Assembly (NCBI GenBank): GCA_949825065.1
Contig: OX463863.1
Span: 22,685,933-22,749,932, forward strand
From: Odontocerum albicorne
Lineage: Eukaryota > Arthropoda > Insecta > Trichoptera > Odontoceridae
Direction of reading: 5' to 3'
Length of the DNA stretch: 64,000 nt
Below the pieces are notes generated by a model. The model saw nothing but the letters and a program-made list of their open reading frames with translations, was not told where the DNA came from and ran no database searches. Position 1 is the stretch's first letter. Each line of letters begins with the position of its first letter. Below, piece after piece: positions 62,030-64,000 of this stretch. The position numbers were made by a program, and so were the translations under genes.

Positions 62030-62885
62030 TTTGTGAATTTATTTATTTATTTATTTATGACGCGAATATGCGTCAGCATTACCAGACAACTTAGCAGGAT
62101 CCACACGGCTGTGACGTATGCAGGAAGGAGTGCGTGACTAGGATACCTTATATAGCATTTGGCTAAGTTTTGTATGTGTGAAGTGTATTTGTGAATTTAT
62201 TTATGACGTGAATATATGCGCCAGCATTACCAGATGACTTAGAAGGATCCACACGGCTGTGATGTATGCGGAAGGGAGTGCGTGACTAGGATACCTTATA
62301 CAAATAGTATTTGGCAATGTTTTGTATGTGTGCAGTGTATTTGTGAATTTATATATTTATGACGCAAATATGCGTCAGTGTTACCTTACAACATAGCAGG
62401 ATCCACACGGTTTGACGTATGGAGGAGAGAGTGCGTGACTAGTTTTGTATGTGTGAAGTGTATTTGTGAATTTATTTATTTATTTATGACGTGAATATAT
62501 GCGTCAGCATTACCAGATAACTTAAAAGGATCCACACGGCTGTGATGTATGCGGAAGGGAGTGCACGACTTGGATACCTTATACATATAGTATTTGGCAA
62601 TGTTTTGTATGTGTGCAGTGTATTTGTGAATTTATATATTTATGACGCAAATATGTGTCAGCGTTACCGTACAACATAGCAGGAACCACACGGTTGTGAC
62701 GTATGCAGGATAGAGCGCGTGACTAGGATACTTTATAAAGTAATTGGCAAAGTTTTGTTTGAGTGAAGTGTATTTGTGAATTTATTTATGACGCGAATAT
62801 ATGTGTTAGCATTACCAGATGACTTAGCAGGATTCACACGGCTGTGACATATGCGGAAGGGAAGGAAGGGAGTGCGTGACGAGGA
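62030..62885. repeat. Tandem array of about 120-160 bp units (six)
   Basis: Units contain GTGAATTTATTTATTTATGACGCGAATAT...GGATCCACACGGCTGTGACGTATGC...GGAGTGCGTGACTAGGATACCTTATA. Lengths vary through deletions. Confidence 0.88.
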
Positions 62886-62919
62886 TTGGGCGGCTGTTCT
62901 CTCGTAAGATTGATGGAAG

Positions 62920-63208
62920 AGCAGCTCGAGATTGATGTTGCAATGGCACAATCCAGCTCGAGATTGATGTTGCAATGGCACAATCCAGCTCGAGATTGAT
63001 GTTGCAATGGCACAATCCAGCTCGAGATTGATGTTGCAATGGCACAATCCAGCTCGAGATTGATGTTGCAATGGCACAATCCAGCTCGAGATTGATGTTG
63101 CAATGGCACAATCCAGCTCGAGATTGATGTTGCAATGGCACAATCCAGCTCGAGATTGATGTTGCAATGGCACAATCCAGCTCGAGATTGATGTTGCAAT
63201 GGCACAGG
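62920..63208. repeat. 32 bp minisatellite, nine identical units
   Basis: Units AGCTCGAGATTGATGTTGCA + ATGGCACAATCC. Units are identical or nearly so, indicating recent expansion. The overlapping minus-strand ORFs in all three frames are by-products. Confidence 0.95.
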
Positions 63209-64000
63209 GGATCCTCGATACTAACTATAATTATTTATAATGATGGAGTCATATTGTCAAGTTACCTATTTATTTGTAGTTTGTTTATATAAATATAAAT
63301 GATACGCCACATTCTAAATCTGTTTCCATTTCAATCTTCTTACCCGATCCCCATTACTGAAATTTTAAAGAAGAAAATAAATATTGATACAGGCCATGGC
63401 TACGAGACTAGATTGAAAGAACGGGTTATTTGGGCTCCGAGAATGTGTACGGTGACAGAATGGTATATCACCGTGGTAACTGCAATAAGTCAGATGTCAA
63501 ATATAACAAACTTTACGGGAGAGACAAAAAACCTTCCCATTTGCCCCCATCTTCTCGGCTGCTTTTATATTTGAAATAATATCATGATTGATTGATTGTA
63601 AGGATTAATACATTAATACTAGCGTTAGTTTTTTTATTGTAAGTTGTATTTTGTTGTAAGTTATGTTGATATACAACCATTTGCTCATCGACGTGATTTT
63701 TTTGACATACAACCTATTGCAGTTTCCACGACGATATATGGTGATAGAATGGTATATATGGTGACAGAATGGTATATATATATAATATATAACGATAGAC
63801 AATGAAAAATTAACTATCAATGTTCAACTTTAAATGTATACAATAAAATAAATGTCATCTACACTATATATCATTTCCATTTAAAATACATTTGTTAAAA
63901 GTAAATTAAAAATAGGTTCAAGTACAGTGAGTCAATTCATTTATTTCATTCTGATGATGATTTTATTTCATTCTGATGATGATTTATCATTCTGATGATG
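63209..64000. other. No recognisable gene
   Basis: AT-rich; GGTGA(C)AGAATGGTATAT occurs three times (63456, 63740, 63764) and TTTCATTCTGATGATGATT is tandemly repeated at the right edge (63947-64000). Confidence 0.4.

Noticed and set aside
62733..63205. Three overlapping minus ORFs of 105-146 aa
   Set aside because: 32 bp array read in all frames; not coding.
62920..63208. CRISPR-like array of 32 bp repeats
   Set aside because: Repeats are directly contiguous without spacers and the genome is eukaryotic.

Overview
This 64 kb window is AT-rich arthropod DNA, almost certainly from an insect. The evidence is spliced C2H2 zinc-finger genes, several mariner-family transposons (two with open transposases), TTAA-flanked MITEs, Penelope-like and non-LTR retroelement debris, and tRNA-derived SINE-like repeats. 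A lepidopteran is plausible but nothing here proves the order. There are no bacterial operons, CRISPR arrays, rRNA genes or credible functional tRNA genes.

The only host genes I can support are three C2H2 zinc-finger genes. Zf1 (+) has exons 12954-13110, 14854-15374 and 18629-18904 (317 aa, 8 fingers). Zf2 (-) has exons 45301-45140 and 32118-31250 (321 aa from the internal ATG, 8 fingers). Zf3 (+) has exons 51160-51355 and 55489-56624 (443 aa, 11 fingers). All three have a short acidic N-terminal exon ending in a phase-1 donor, followed by exon(s) carrying the finger array. The Zf1 and Zf2 fingers correspond one to one, so this is a local family of putative nuclear DNA-binding regulators. Zf2 and Zf3 are divergently arranged, with about 5.9 kb between their visible 5' exons.

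Almost everything else is mobile DNA, much of it nested. 0-9 kb: a Penelope-like inverted pair, a mariner split by a TTAA MITE, LINE remnants, a 34-bp-class minisatellite, and a 3.0 kb element with perfect 24 bp terminal inverted repeats, a decayed transposase-like gene and a 5 x 140 bp internal expansion. 9-20 kb: Zf1, whose introns hold an intact mariner, MITEs, a SINE and a possible solo LTR. 20-31 kb: TTAA MITEs, a diverged inverted repeat, a broken mariner and a folded Penelope-like locus. 31-45 kb: Zf2, whose 13 kb intron holds five mariner-type copies (one inserted in another), a hAT element with intact 8 bp target duplication, and an intact cecropia-like mariner. 45-64 kb: LINE debris with minisatellites, Zf3, a second hAT with target duplication, a Tigger-like element inside a TTAA MITE, a LINE palindrome and two further tandem arrays.

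Coordinates of transposon ends rest on inverted repeats and target-site duplications read directly by eye. Exon boundaries rest on GT/AG sites plus reading-frame continuity. Family names rest on motif recognition without database searches.
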